Assembly (NCBI RefSeq): GCF_037975245.1
Contig: NC_092565.1
Coordinates: forward strand, 7,120,999-7,184,998
Length of the DNA stretch: 64,000 nt
DNA from: Apostichopus japonicus
Taxonomy: Eukaryota; Echinodermata; Holothuroidea; Aspidochirotida; Stichopodidae
Direction: 5' to 3'
Positions 55,701 through 64,000 of the stretch are shown here, in pieces. The notes beneath the pieces were generated by a model. It made no database searches, had not been told where the DNA came from, and saw nothing but the letters and a program-made list of their open reading frames with translations. How positions within the stretch are numbered: position 1 is the stretch's first letter; each line of letters begins with the position of its first letter. A program made the translations under genes and the position numbers.

Positions 55701-58700
55701 ACTCGTACAGGAGATGGTCGGCAACTTCAGGAAGGTGAGTAAAGCCGTCCTGTTCTTAAACTATTTGGAATCACTATTATTGAGGATCAAAACTAATAAT
55801 ATGAGAAATGAGAAAGTTTATATAGTGATGTACCCAAATTGAGTGAACGTATCCATTTCCACTCTAGGTTATTGCTATCGTTGGCACAGAAATCCATATT
55901 ACTTAGGTTTGTTTGAAATGTCCAACCTTTAGGTGAACTTGATTGACGTAGAACCAAAGCATAAAGGCACAGATTGCTTGAACCTTGTTTCATGGAATCT
56001 TTAAATCTTTGTGCGAGATAAAAACCTGGAAGTAAACCATTTACAGACCAGCTGTGTCAAAGGCTGGACTGTCAGACGCTTCCAAATATTCATCAATCTT
56101 TTTGAAAGATTCAATCCTCTTGTAAAAGGCAAATGTTTTCAAGGTTTGGCTGTGAAAGTGACCTGTAAATTATGAATTTTATCATCCGTGGAATTGCCTG
56201 CTCATGATGATCCATCATTAACATAAAAAACCTAATATATGCTCAAATGTAGGACAAAGTTTTACGGAATATTGAAAATAAAATTAAACATGTCGTTGAA
56301 CTAGAACATTGATGATCTCAGAGAGTTTGTAAGAAGCAGAACTATTTCCATAGGGCAGAATAACCTCAAGGTTGTCAGTTATAACTGTGACCCTCTGAGA
56401 CAGACAGACAGACTCTCTGAGAAAAGATTTTATACTTTCATCAGTTTTCATAAGGGCACTGTTCCAAATTTTATGGTAAAGGATGTTTACTATTTCCATC
56501 ACAGAGGCTCAGTTCTTACGGAATAACGGTTTCTGAGTTGACGGGGGACACCCAGCTCACCAAGGAGCAGATCACAGCTACTCAGATTATCGTCTGTACT
56601 CCTGAAAAATGGGACATCATCACCAGGAAGGGCGGGGAGAAGACGTACACGCAGCTGGTCAGACTCATTATCATTGTGAGTATGCTCTCCTCTTTGTTGC
56701 CCTAAAATTAAGTTTTTAAGCTGTATGTCTGTTCGGGTTATCATCATGTTGCATAACTCTGCCCTAGTCTTGTCATATGCACTCGTAATATGGTTATGTA
56801 TCACCCAAGTTAAACAAGAGATATCTTCATTGCCACAGCTTGGCTTCTTTCTAGCAAGTAATTTTATCTCTCTCTCTTTCTCTTTTATATTGCTCTATGG
56901 TGTTCAACAATTAAAACTCTTCCTTATATTGTCACCTATGGGTGTGATATACATTATTCGTTGTTTGTTTCAATATCTTAAGGTCTCTTCTAACCCATCA
57001 GATGGGATTAAGAGACAAAGCTGAAATTATAAATGGTGACCACTTGGAATTTTATTTTGAGTGAAAACTTTGAGAGTTTAGTTTGGAAGACCAGGCAGAC
57101 TCAATCAGCTGTTTAAACTTCCCATACATAACAGTACTTGATGAGGTTGTTGCTGAATAGGAGATCTACCCATCCTCGGTATCATCAATGTGTTATAATG
57201 AAATAACTGCTACTTCGTCACCAACTCGGCATATCATATGGTATGTTTACAAAAAGAGAAATATGAATCATCCCGTAAATGTTTGTTCTTGCAGGATGAA
57301 ATCCATCTTCTTCATGACGACAGAGGTCCAGTACTAGAATGTCTCATCGCAAGGTAAACAGAATTACTTTTAACTGGAGAAATTTTACTTAAGTAAGACT
57401 GTTAAGGCAGATACACCTTAATCTTTTCCTCAAGCCTTAATCTTCAAACCTTGTACTCAAGTAACTTTGTTTTCACTGCATATAGGACCTCTTTTCTCCT
57501 CCTCCCCATCCCCCCCCAACCCCTTACTGTTTGTTATGAGAGTACATCCCCTGTTATAAATTTGAAAGAGTAAAGCAACGTTGTCTCTGGTTACGATATT
57601 ACAGAACCATCCGCAACATTGAGACCTCGCAGGAGGACGTCAGACTGGTCGGCCTCAGTGCCACTCTGCCCAACTACCAAGATGTGGCGACGTTCCTCAG
57701 GGTCAAGCCAGAGAACGGTCTCTTCTTCTTCGACAACAGTTTCCGCCCAGTGCCTCTTGAACAGCAGTACATCGGCATCACCGAGAAGAAAGCCATCAAA
57801 CGATTCCAGCTGATGAATGAAATTGTATACGAAAAGGTCATGGATCATGCGGGTAAAAACCAGGTAAGAAAAGCAACACTTTGAAGGGGGAAAGGAATTT
57901 GGAACCTTTAGCAGTGTTCCCATGTAATTACAGGTCACAGGGGTGTTTTAAAGTGTAATTATACGGCTTTGGTGGGGCCGGGGTGGGGGGGGGCGAGTAA
58001 CATTTGATGTAAATAGTTGGTACCAGATGTTGACTTCACAATGGTTACCAACAGAATGACATTTTCAGGAAGCCTGATTCACTTTTAAAACTTTAGCTGC
58101 TAAGGCACAGAGACACAGATTGCATGATGGGTAATATTAATTTCATGGATTATTTTATCTGTGTGTAACATAGAAATTGGGAGTTAACCATTTACAGCTC
58201 AACTGCGTTAAAGATTGGATTGTCAGACTCTTCCCAACACTTGTGGTAATATAAAAAATCGAGGTGATTATCCTTTTAGTAGTGGAAATATTCTCATTTT
58301 TGAAAGGAAATTTGAGATTTGTTGCCAACTTTTTGTATACAATGTCAATTTATCTGCTGATGTCCTTCATTGGCTTATGGATTTGAGTAAATACTGTTAT
58401 TGTTTGAATTCTGTAAGAACCACCAATCAGTATTCTTTTAGGTGTAATTGTTTTATCCGATTTCCAACTTTGGACTGTGTTTGCCTTCATCATTAGCATG
58501 TCGTTGATAGTGCGATAAACCCCTGCAGGGCTGACGTTTGCATCAAGTGACATGTCAGTTAGCTATAAAGTTGAAAATATATTTTCCAGTCAGCAAAACA
58601 TCATGGAATGCTTGAAATGATATAGTTGATAACTTGATCAAGTTTCTGTTGTTTTCTCCTTTGCTTAAGGTCCTGGTGTTTGTCCACTCCAGGAAGGAAA

Positions 58701-61700
58701 CTGGTAAGACAGCGAGAGCCATCAGGGATATGTGCCTGGAACAGGACTCACTGGGACAGTTTCTGAAGGAGGGATCGGCCTCGACAGAAATCTTGCGTAC
58801 AGAGGCAGACCAAGCAGAGGTTTGTACCACTCAATAACAGAGTTGTAACAAGTCATGTTAAGGTTGAGAGGTTGAAGTTGTTACCATCAATTTTCACAAA
58901 CTAGAGTCATGTACCTGACTGGTGTCGTTAGATTCATTCTGAAGGGGAAAATCACAGACACTCGTTAAAGTCGCTTCACTCTTGGAAATATGGTGACTCA
59001 AATTACGGTTCATTACGACACCGGTTTGTAGAGTACCCCTTGTTATAGCTAGTCGTGTCTGAAGTGTGACATAATTCAAATGCTGCAATCCCAGGACGAT
59101 ATCCCGCAGAGGTACACTGATAGATTTGATCCTGTGTTGGTCCTCAGAAAACTTTGAAGAGGTTTGGGCTTGCCATTTTACTGAAGAAACTGAATTCTGT
59201 AAAATATAGTTATGACAATGTATCAGTGCCTGGATATACGTTATTTGAGCAAGAATGTCTGCGACGAGAACAAAAGAGATTCGAGCTGCCCTTTAACAGA
59301 AATTATTAATTTGCTAAACTTGTCTTTTTCTTCTCAGAACTTGGAGTTAAAGGATCTCCTGTCGTATGGTTTTGCCATTCACCACGCCGGTATGTCAAAG
59401 ATTGACAGGACATTGGTGGAGGACCTTTTTGCGGACCGGCATATCCAGGTCTTGGTTTCCACGGCAACCCTAGCCTGGGGCGTTAACCTCCCTGCTCACA
59501 CAGTCATTATCAAAGGCACACAGGTAGGTGAACCGTGAATAACTCTTAAGGGTCTGTGTATCCCGGAAACTCATCCGTTCTTGCTGATCATATAGTTGGA
59601 GAGGTTTTGACCTACATATTTCACTTGGCATTTCAAGTTCTTTGTTGATTGTGATATCATTAGTGTGTCAAGTTTATCCCAAAGATGTTGCATGGAGATG
59701 AAGAGGGTAAGAAGTTTTGGTTGGTCACACACAACTTTCTGATTTTGTAGTTTTGCCCTGCCTGCAAGAATTTCATCGCTCAATGCGGGTGAATTAAAAA
59801 TAAACTAAAGTAGGTGTTGGAAAAGCTGCAAACAATTGCTGTTGCAATGAAAACAAATTATATTGTATTTGTGGAATGAATTTAATTTGAAGGCATTGAT
59901 GTTATGGTCTGAAAAAGTTTTTTATATACTGTAAGTAATGTCTTTGTTTTGGTTGTGATGAGCACATCTGGCAAAGGATAAAAATATAAAGTTATTTATC
60001 AACATTTCTCTCTTCTTTTTTTATGTCCCTCCAGATCTACAGCCCAGAAAAGGGACGATGGGTAGAGCTTGGCCCCCTGGATATCCTTCAGATGTTGGGG
60101 CGTGCTGGTAGACCCCAGTATGACACCAAGGGGGAGGGCATCTTGATCACTGGACACAGTGAGCTGCAATACTATCTATCACTACAAAACCAACAGGTAT
60201 TTTCTATTCATTCCCGCATTATATAGCATGACTACCAAATGTGCATAATGTATGATCGATATGTCATATTTGATGTATTTAAATATCGTATTACTTTCTC
60301 TACATGAATGTGATTTCAGTCTGGATTTAGAACATAAATGTTATTAAGCCCAGGCCAAGTAGGTACAGACTGCATCAGTAAATCTTGCAGCAGATTAAGG
60401 ACCATTTTGTCTTTGAATGTGCTATTAAGATGAAGGGATTCATTTATTGTGTAGGAGTAGCAGCACAAAGGCACAGATTGCAAGGGTAACATCATGCCAT
60501 GGAATCTTACAAACTGCGTGCGAGATCAAAAAACTGAAAGTAAACCATTTACAATCCAGCTGTATTCAAGGCCAGATTGTCAGACGCTTTCATATATCCT
60601 TTTTGTGCCTTCTGGGTACCGTAACTTGTCTTTTAGCCTCTGAAGAAGATCCTGCTAGGATCGAAACATCAGGCCAACCTACTTTTACATACACGCTTTC
60701 ATATACTGACAGAGGTTCAGTTTTGTTCAATGGACATAGCAGCCATTTGCAATTGGCTGCTTAAAGATGGGACAGTCTCTCATCGGGCAACTGCATGATA
60801 ATAGTGCTGTTGCCAGGAGCAAACTTCTTTTCCAAGGAATGTGCTGCGAATCTTGTTCCACTTGCAACCTGCAGCTATTTGTAGTAGGATCTCTAGCCCT
60901 GACTGTTCCCCTTTCACATTTTCAACTGTCTAATCTCAACATTCTTTGGTTGCCTCAAATGACATATTTATCTCTTGAACTTTCCTAGCTTCCCGTTGAG
61001 AGCCAGCTTGTCTCCAAGATGGTGGATAACCTCAATGCTGAGGTCGTCCTCGGCAACATTCAGAACATGAAGGACGCCATCAACTGGTTAGGATACACCT
61101 ACCTCTACATTCGAATGATGCGTAATCCGACCCTCTACGGCATCCCGGTCGACGCCAAGGACAAGGACCCGTACTTGGAACAGTTCCGCATCGACCTCAT
61201 CCACACCGCCGCCATGGTCCTGGATAAGAACAACCTCATCAAATATGACAAAAAATCTGGAAACTTTCAGGTGACACTACTTAACCGATATTGTGAATAT
61301 GTGAATATGCATGGTGTTGTCAAGTACTTCTTTCTAGAGCTATTTTCATGTTAAATCGAGCAGGTTGGATTTAAACAACTGTACTGGATTGTGTTACTGA
61401 CATGTAGAGTGTGAATTACATGAGAGAACCTTACTTTAAGCAGGATACAACCTTTTCAAGTGCAGTGTACTACTTAGATTTGCTAAGTGTGGCTTTAAAA
61501 TTAGGTTGACATTGTAACTATAATTGTAAACCATGCCATCTGAGACCTGCAATGACTGGCATGTAGCAGTGATGTTAGTTATAGTAACTATGTAAGAATG
61601 GTCGTGTAAGGAAGTGAGGTTTCTCTGAGGGAACAAAAGTACATGTACCCTTATAATCTTTGAGAAAAGGTCCCATTTTATAAAGTTGTGGCCTAATACA

Positions 61701-63919
61701 CTTGTTCTAGACTTGACAAGAAAGCACAAAGGCACAGATTGCTTGAACCTTATTTCATGGAATCTTTAAAACTTTGTGCGAGATAAAAAACTTGGAAGTA
61801 AACCATTTACAGACCAGCTGTGTCAAAGGCTGGATTGTCAGACGCTTCCAAACATGTATCAGAATTTGTTGAAAATCTGGGCCGGTTTTACACCCTGGGA
61901 AGGATAGATCTGTACATAACATGATTTGATGCCAACCATCCTTCCACCCTCCCCCCTCCACCCCCTCTTAAATTCATATTGTTTCTCAAGAAGCAAAAAG
62001 AGAATAAAACAGTCGCAAGTTATCAAAACTTTGCCATTCAACCATATGATTGGTTTGTTTGTCTTTTTCTGCTGCAGATGACCGAGCTTGGCCGTATTGC
62101 CAGTCACTATTACTGCACCAACGACTCCATGAGCACCTACAACAGTCTCTTGAAGCCAACCCTGAGCGAGATCGACCTCTTCAGAGTCTTCTCCCTCTCT
62201 TCGGAATTCAGAAATATGGTCGTGAGAGAGGTCAGTTGTACAGCCGGACGATACTTATCATTTCGGCACTTTGCTGTAAAAACTAAGTCTGTTCACTTTT
62301 GCCAGCACGTCAACAATGTAGAATGAGAAAACATTCGTGCTACACAAATTCTCAGTCAATGTTACTTGTTTTATTTTATGTTCTAGGAGAAGCACAGAGG
62401 CACAGATTGCATGAGTATCATTTCTTCATGGAGCCTTTTAACTTTGTGCAAGATTGAAAAACTGGAAGTAAACCATTTACAATCCAACTGTGTTAAAGGT
62501 TGGATTGTCAGACTCTTCCAAACATTTTATACTTCTGAAGTGCCAGCCATTCTTAACCATATTTATTCAATCCCAGGCCTTATGGATGATAATAGATTTA
62601 TCTTCTTTGATGCGAGGGGGGGGGGGGGGGAGAGGCGAAGCATTGGTTGATTGAATGGATGCCAATAAGTGCTACAAAGTGGCCTCAAGGGGAGCCGTTT
62701 GTCAAGCCCTTCGGGCCATTCTGCCCCTGGCTCGCACTTATTTTCACCCCGTTGCCCAATTAAATATGAGCTCTGCTATAGTTGTGCTACAGATGAGTTC
62801 TGCATTTTATTCAAGCCAGTACTTCGTTTGACATCTTAATGTTGATCTTCTAACTCAGGAGGAGAAAATGGAACTGAATATGTTGTTGGACAGAGTCCCG
62901 ATTCCCATCAAAGAGAGCATCGAAGAACCCAGCGCCAAAGTGAATACTCTCCTGCAGGCTTTCATCTCGCATCTCAAGTTGGAAGGATTTGCCCTCGTCT
63001 CTGACATGGTTTACATCACCCAGGTAAGAATAACTTGTCTGTTTGTGCCTGGTGTAGAGTCCTATACGTCTGTGTGTAAGTTGTGGTATGTAAAGAAGAA
63101 TTGTTCATATTCCCTAAGATTCCAGATTGCAGCTATCGCAATAACAAAGCAGTGACAAAGTAGTTGAAGTGAATACCTTATTATTTACATGGTTACATTA
63201 GCTAAATCTTTTAACACTTTTCATTGTAATTGGTAATAGCATTGAAACTTCAGTAGTGCTTCAGATCGCAATCACGTGAACTGCTCGCAAGTGACTTTGG
63301 CAATCAGAACACATTAACCAACCAGACTCATGGTGAAATGATTGTTTTTTCCATATTGTTACTTCTGATGAAAGCATAGAGGCACAGATTGCTTGAACCT
63401 TATTTCATGGAATCTTTAAAACTCTGTGCGAGATAAATAACTTGGAAGTAAACCATTTACAGACCAGCTGTGTTAAAGGCTGGATTGTCAGATGCTTCCA
63501 AACATTTTCACATCTTGAGATGTCAACCATTCTTAGCATCGAACATTTTTATATGATAGATGATAAAAGGGTCTCTTGGGGGTTGGGGGGGGTTGGAGAT
63601 TTGTGGGGAGGATGGAAGTTAAAAATCTAGAAATCTAACAAATGAGAAATTCCTCCCTTCATGCAGGGTTCTCTCCCATATGCCTTGTATCTTCATACCC
63701 TGCCTGATAAGGCCTTCCATTAATACTATATACTACTAACACAGTAATGTTCATTGTGCATAGACTTACCAAGAGAATCCATTTGATGCTGATCTCTGTT
63801 TTACTCTTCTAGTCTGCTGGTCGTCTCATCCGTGCGATCTTTGAGATTGTGCTCCATAGAGGCTGGGCGCAACTCACCGATAAGACCCTGGCTCTCGCTA
63901 AAATGATTGACAAGAGGAT
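43745..63919 (+). CDS. SNRNP200: U5 snRNP 200 kDa helicase (Brr2), 3'-partial, 22 exons
   Basis: Brr2 is the DExH/Ski2-like RNA helicase of the U5 snRNP that unwinds U4/U6 to activate the spliceosome in the nucleus. Exons: 43745-43789, 44589-44752, 45729-45900, 48485-48677, 49031-49089, 49493-49588, 49934-50083, 50716-50815, 52389-52609, 53091-53264, 53948-54085, 55579-55734, 56505-56675, 57295-57353, 57605-57863, 58670-58819, 59338-59523, 60035-60196, 60989-61270, 62078-62230, 62859-63023, 63813-63919. All junctions are GT-AG and the phases join without a break to give about 1120 residues, matching the first half of the roughly 2136-residue animal protein as I recall it. The start [15 protein letters not shown] matches the conserved Brr2 N-terminus. 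Visible motifs: Walker A APTGAGKT (about 502-509, split by intron 11), DEIH (614-617), SAT (651-653), motif [12 protein letters not shown] (850-859), then the winged-helix/Sec63 region. The second cassette and the stop lie beyond the window. The last exon ends in phase 2 (AT|gtaagt). Introns host snoRNA-like RNAs, listed separately. Confidence 0.98.
45935..47649. mobile_element. Non-autonomous hAT-type transposon in SNRNP200 intron 3
   Basis: The element starts TAAGCTTGCACGG and ends with the near-perfect inverse CCGTGCAAGCCTA. It is flanked by a perfect 8-bp direct repeat ACTGGGGT at 45927-45934 and 47650-47657. An 8-bp duplication with short inverted ends is typical of the hAT superfamily. 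Both ends carry subterminal AACCGGTTTTT-like motifs. No transposase is visible in the 1.7 kb, so it would depend on a related autonomous copy. Inside, at about 46893-47050, is a short tandem repeat with C-runs. Confidence 0.85.
46893..47050. repeat. Tandem repeat of about 50 bp inside the hAT element
   Basis: Three copies of a unit containing GTTGCATCTTAGTTGTTAAA followed by CAGAG and a run of 7-16 C. The C-run length differs between copies, suggesting replication slippage. Confidence 0.8.
50551..50670 (+). repeat. (TCC)n microsatellite in SNRNP200 intron 7
   Basis: About 35 uninterrupted TCC units, then a short imperfect tail. The poly-Ser frame through it (50449-50832) is an artefact of the repeat. 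It lies about 50 bp before the exon 8 acceptor (exon starts 50716), so it acts as an over-long polypyrimidine stretch whose length may vary. Confidence 0.97.
51023..51144 (+). repeat. Direct repeat X, copy 1 (intron 8)
   Basis: About 120 bp containing GACAAACCTGTTCGCCAGGA and GTGGAGAGAAGTCCTGAACA. It is repeated at 51496-51617, so the pseudo-exon duplicate is bracketed by direct repeats. In one plus frame it reads [17 protein letters not shown], a TGA, then [18 protein letters not shown], suggesting decayed coding sequence of unknown origin. Confidence 0.85.
51161..51498 (+). repeat. Duplicate of intron 9 end plus exon 10 start (pseudo-exon)
   Basis: About 340 bp are closely similar to 52783-53125. 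The copied part includes the last 300 or so bases of intron 9, the CATTACAG acceptor (pseudo-acceptor at 51460-51462) and about 36 bases of exon 10, after which homology stops at GATGAC. It lies in intron 8, upstream of exon 9, where an exon 10 copy cannot be used productively. Both copies carry a reading frame with [20 protein letters not shown] whose origin I do not recognise. Confidence 0.88.
51496..51617 (+). repeat. Direct repeat X, copy 2 (intron 8)
   Basis: Near-identical to 51023-51144, with the same internal TGA. It joins directly to the truncated exon 10 copy, giving a fused frame [20 protein letters not shown] before the stop. Confidence 0.85.
51888..52309 (+). repeat. Minisatellite of 69-74 bp in SNRNP200 intron 8
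   Basis: Six copies of a unit with TTGACCAATGTGCAGGATAG and GACTAACACATTGACA. Copies differ mainly by a 5-bp ATACC-type insertion (69 or 74 bp). The array ends about 80 bp before the exon 9 acceptor. Confidence 0.95.
52783..53125 (+). repeat. Source or sister copy of the intron 8 duplicate
   Basis: This contains the end of intron 9 and the start of genuine exon 10 (from 53091). A frame at 52794-53057 encodes [20 protein letters not shown] and ends [16 protein letters not shown] before a stop. The frame is conserved in the intron 8 copy except for a small disruption. It may be a fossil of a captured coding sequence. Confidence 0.85.
54056..54416 (+). repeat. 52-bp minisatellite built from the exon 11 splice donor
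   Basis: Seven units start at 54056, 54108, 54160, 54212, 54264, about 54314 and about 54366. The first unit is the last 30 bases of SNRNP200 exon 11 (codons for [10 protein letters not shown]) plus its gtgagt donor and the first intron bases. Several later units read CCACAGTGAGT or TTGGTGAGT, so decoy donors and AG dinucleotides follow the real junction at 54085/54086. Confidence 0.92.
54493..55216. mobile_element. Terminal-inverted-repeat element in SNRNP200 intron 11
   Basis: The ends are CAGGGATGTAAGT and its inverse ACTTACATCCCTG, flanked by a TTTAAT direct repeat (54487-54492 and 55217-55222). It has no coding capacity. Inside are two direct copies of a 48-bp unit (from 54502, with CTTCCGTATTTTTACGGAAAT) and two copies of a 73-bp unit (55017-55151). 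CAGGG ends suggest hAT affinity, but the flanking repeat is 6 bp rather than 8, so the superfamily is uncertain. Confidence 0.65.
55957..56091 (+). ncRNA. H/ACA box snoRNA, copy A (SNRNP200 intron 12)
   Basis: The 5' hairpin closes with GCATAAAG (55959-55966) pairing CTTTGTGC (56007-56014), using one T-G wobble. The H box AGATAA is at 56016-56021. The 3' hairpin closes with TGGAAG/CTTCCA and has an upper stem CCAGC/GCTGG. An ATA box replaces ACA at 56086-56088, three bases before the predicted end. The pocket keeps AAACCATTT on the left and CAGACG on the right. H/ACA snoRNAs guide pseudouridylation and are normally released from host introns after splicing. The target is not identified. Confidence 0.83.
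58103..58242 (+). ncRNA. H/ACA box snoRNA, copy B, divergent (SNRNP200 intron 15)
   Basis: This is the most divergent member. The 5' stem is GCACAGA (58105-58111) with TCTGTGT (58158-58164). The H box is ATAGAA at 58170-58175. The 3' stem TGGGAG pairs TTCCCA, replacing an A-T pair of its relatives with G-C. ACA is at 58237-58239 followed by CTT. The left pocket keeps AACCATTT and the right pocket CAGACTC. The upper 3' stem is weaker than in the other copies, so it could be an older or decaying copy. Confidence 0.72.
58917..59119 (+). ncRNA. Candidate large H/ACA-like RNA (SNRNP200 intron 16)
   Basis: A ten-pair stem CTGGTGTCGT (58919-58928) / ACGACACCGG (59015-59024) closes a 106-nt hairpin with an inner stem AGTCGCT/GGTGACT. 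An H-box match AGAGTA follows at 59030-59035. A second hairpin then has a basal CCCCTTG/CAGAGG helix with one mismatch and one bulge, and an upper GTCGT/ACGAT helix. ACA at 59114-59116 is followed by CTG. The pocket lies 13 nt before ACA, as in the six-copy family, but the sequence is unrelated. It is longer than most H/ACA RNAs, so it stays a candidate. Confidence 0.4.
60461..60599 (+). ncRNA. H/ACA box snoRNA, copy C (SNRNP200 intron 18)
   Basis: The basal 5' stem is reduced: GCAC (60463-60466) with GTGC (60518-60521), the adjoining pairs being mismatched. The H box AGATCA is at 60523-60528. The 3' stem is TGAAAG/CTTTCA, a compensatory change from TGGAAG/CTTCCA in the relatives. The terminal box is ATA at 60594-60596, followed by TCC. 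Pocket arms AAACCATTT and CAGACG are retained. The weakened 5' hairpin may mean that only the 3' hairpin is still under constraint. Confidence 0.7.
60637..60700 (+). repeat. Dispersed repeat with hammerhead-like core, copy 1
   Basis: CTGAAGAA (from 60640) is followed by a six-pair hairpin GATCCT-GCT-AGGATC and then GAAAC (to 60667). This resembles the CTGANGA-stem II-GAAA core of hammerhead ribozymes with one extra base. It lies in SNRNP200 intron 18, downstream of snoRNA copy C. The same core recurs at 16379-16406 and, degenerate, at 42563-42590. Confidence 0.55.
61722..61857 (+). ncRNA. H/ACA box snoRNA, copy D (SNRNP200 intron 19)
   Basis: This is the cleanest copy. The 5' hairpin closes with GCACAAAG (61724-61731) pairing CTTTGTGC (61772-61779) over eight perfect pairs. 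An upper stem AGATT/AATCT and TGAA/TTCA lies above a small pocket. The H box AGATAA is at 61781-61786. The 3' hairpin closes with TTGGAAG/CTTCCAA, pocket arms AAACCATTT and CAGACG, and upper stem CCAGC/GCTGG. ACA at 61852-61854 is followed by TGT. Box positions, total length and hinge fit animal H/ACA snoRNAs. Confidence 0.88.
62390..62527 (+). ncRNA. H/ACA box snoRNA, copy E (SNRNP200 intron 20)
   Basis: The 5' stem is GCACAGAG (62392-62399) with CTTTGTGC (62442-62449), including one G-T wobble. The hinge reads AGATTG (62451-62456), one mismatch from the ANANNA H-box rule. The 3' hairpin has TGGAAG/CTTCCA and a perfect ten-pair upper stem ACAATCCAAC/GTTGGATTGT, where G-C of copy D is replaced by A-T. 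ACA at 62522-62524 is followed by TTT. Pocket arms AAACCATTT and CAGACTC are kept. Confidence 0.83.
63372..63507 (+). ncRNA. H/ACA box snoRNA, copy F (SNRNP200 intron 21)
   Basis: The 5' stem is GCATAGAG (63374-63381) with CTCTGTGC (63422-63429). Position 6 of the stem is G-C here, G-T in copy E and A-T in copies A and D, a full compensatory series. The H box AGATAA is at 63431-63436. The 3' hairpin has TTGGAAG/CTTCCAA and upper stem CCAGC/GCTGG. ACA at 63502-63504 is followed by TTT. It is nearly identical to copy D outside the stems, so the two probably arose by recent duplication. Confidence 0.88.
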
Positions 63920-64000
63920 GTAAGTGCCATTCGATTTAATTTTCAACAAGGACAAGAGGAATTTAAACAGTTATGCGTAGTGTCTGTTTTGATACTGTTG

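Noticed and set aside
55957-63507. The six intronic repeats as an ordinary SINE family
   Set aside because: There is no A-rich tail, no pol III A/B boxes and no target duplications that I can see. All copies are in the same orientation, one per intron of a single gene, and their boundaries coincide with an H/ACA fold. Spread of a snoRNA by local duplication explains them better.
55957-63507. Identity with U17/snR30 because of the AAACCAT motif
   Set aside because: As I recall, in U17/snR30 AAACCAU lies on the 3' side of the 3' internal loop with AUAUUCCUA opposite. Here it is on the 5' side and the partner motif is absent.
1-64000. CRISPR arrays, bacterial operons, rRNA or canonical tRNA genes
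   Set aside because: The window is clearly eukaryotic. Tandem repeats here lack the CRISPR spacer pattern, and no complete tRNA cloverleaf was found.

Overview
This is an animal nuclear genome window: spliced genes with GT-AG introns, an AT-rich background, many microsatellites and G/C homopolymer runs, and small DNA transposons. Protein similarity, as I recall the families, and the repeat style suggest a marine invertebrate deuterostome, perhaps an echinoderm. That placement is inference.

Layout. (1) 1-13.6 kb: parts of a probable minus-strand gene for a secreted cysteine-rich protein. A signal-peptide exon lies at 13535-13598 and a cysteine/tryptophan-rich domain exon at 3526-3776; any later exons were not recognised. 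(2) 13.6-36.3 kb: about 23 kb with no gene I can support, holding transposon fragments, tandem repeats and low-complexity DNA. (3) 36310-42208, minus strand: a complete eight-exon gene for ribose-5-phosphate isomerase A (RPIA, 313 residues). (4) 43745 to the window end, plus strand: the first 22 coding exons (about 1120 residues) of SNRNP200/Brr2, the U5 snRNP helicase of the spliceosome. It covers the N-terminal region, the whole first helicase cassette and most of the first Sec63 unit, and continues past the window. RPIA and SNRNP200 are divergent neighbours about 1.5 kb apart.

The main discovery is in the SNRNP200 introns. Introns 12, 15, 18, 19, 20 and 21 each carry one sense-strand copy of a related sequence of about 137 nt. 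Every copy folds as hairpin, H box (or a one-mismatch version), hairpin, then ACA or ATA three bases from the end. Stem changes are compensatory and the pseudouridylation pocket lies a constant 13 nt from the ACA box. I read these as a family of H/ACA box snoRNAs hosted by a spliceosomal helicase gene. A larger, unrelated H/ACA-like structure sits in intron 16.

The same gene shows other unusual structure. The 3' end of exon 11 and its splice donor are amplified into a 52-bp minisatellite. Intron 8 holds a duplicate of intron 9 plus the start of exon 10. A 1.7-kb hAT-type element with a perfect 8-bp target duplication lies in intron 3, and a second terminal-inverted-repeat element lies in intron 11.
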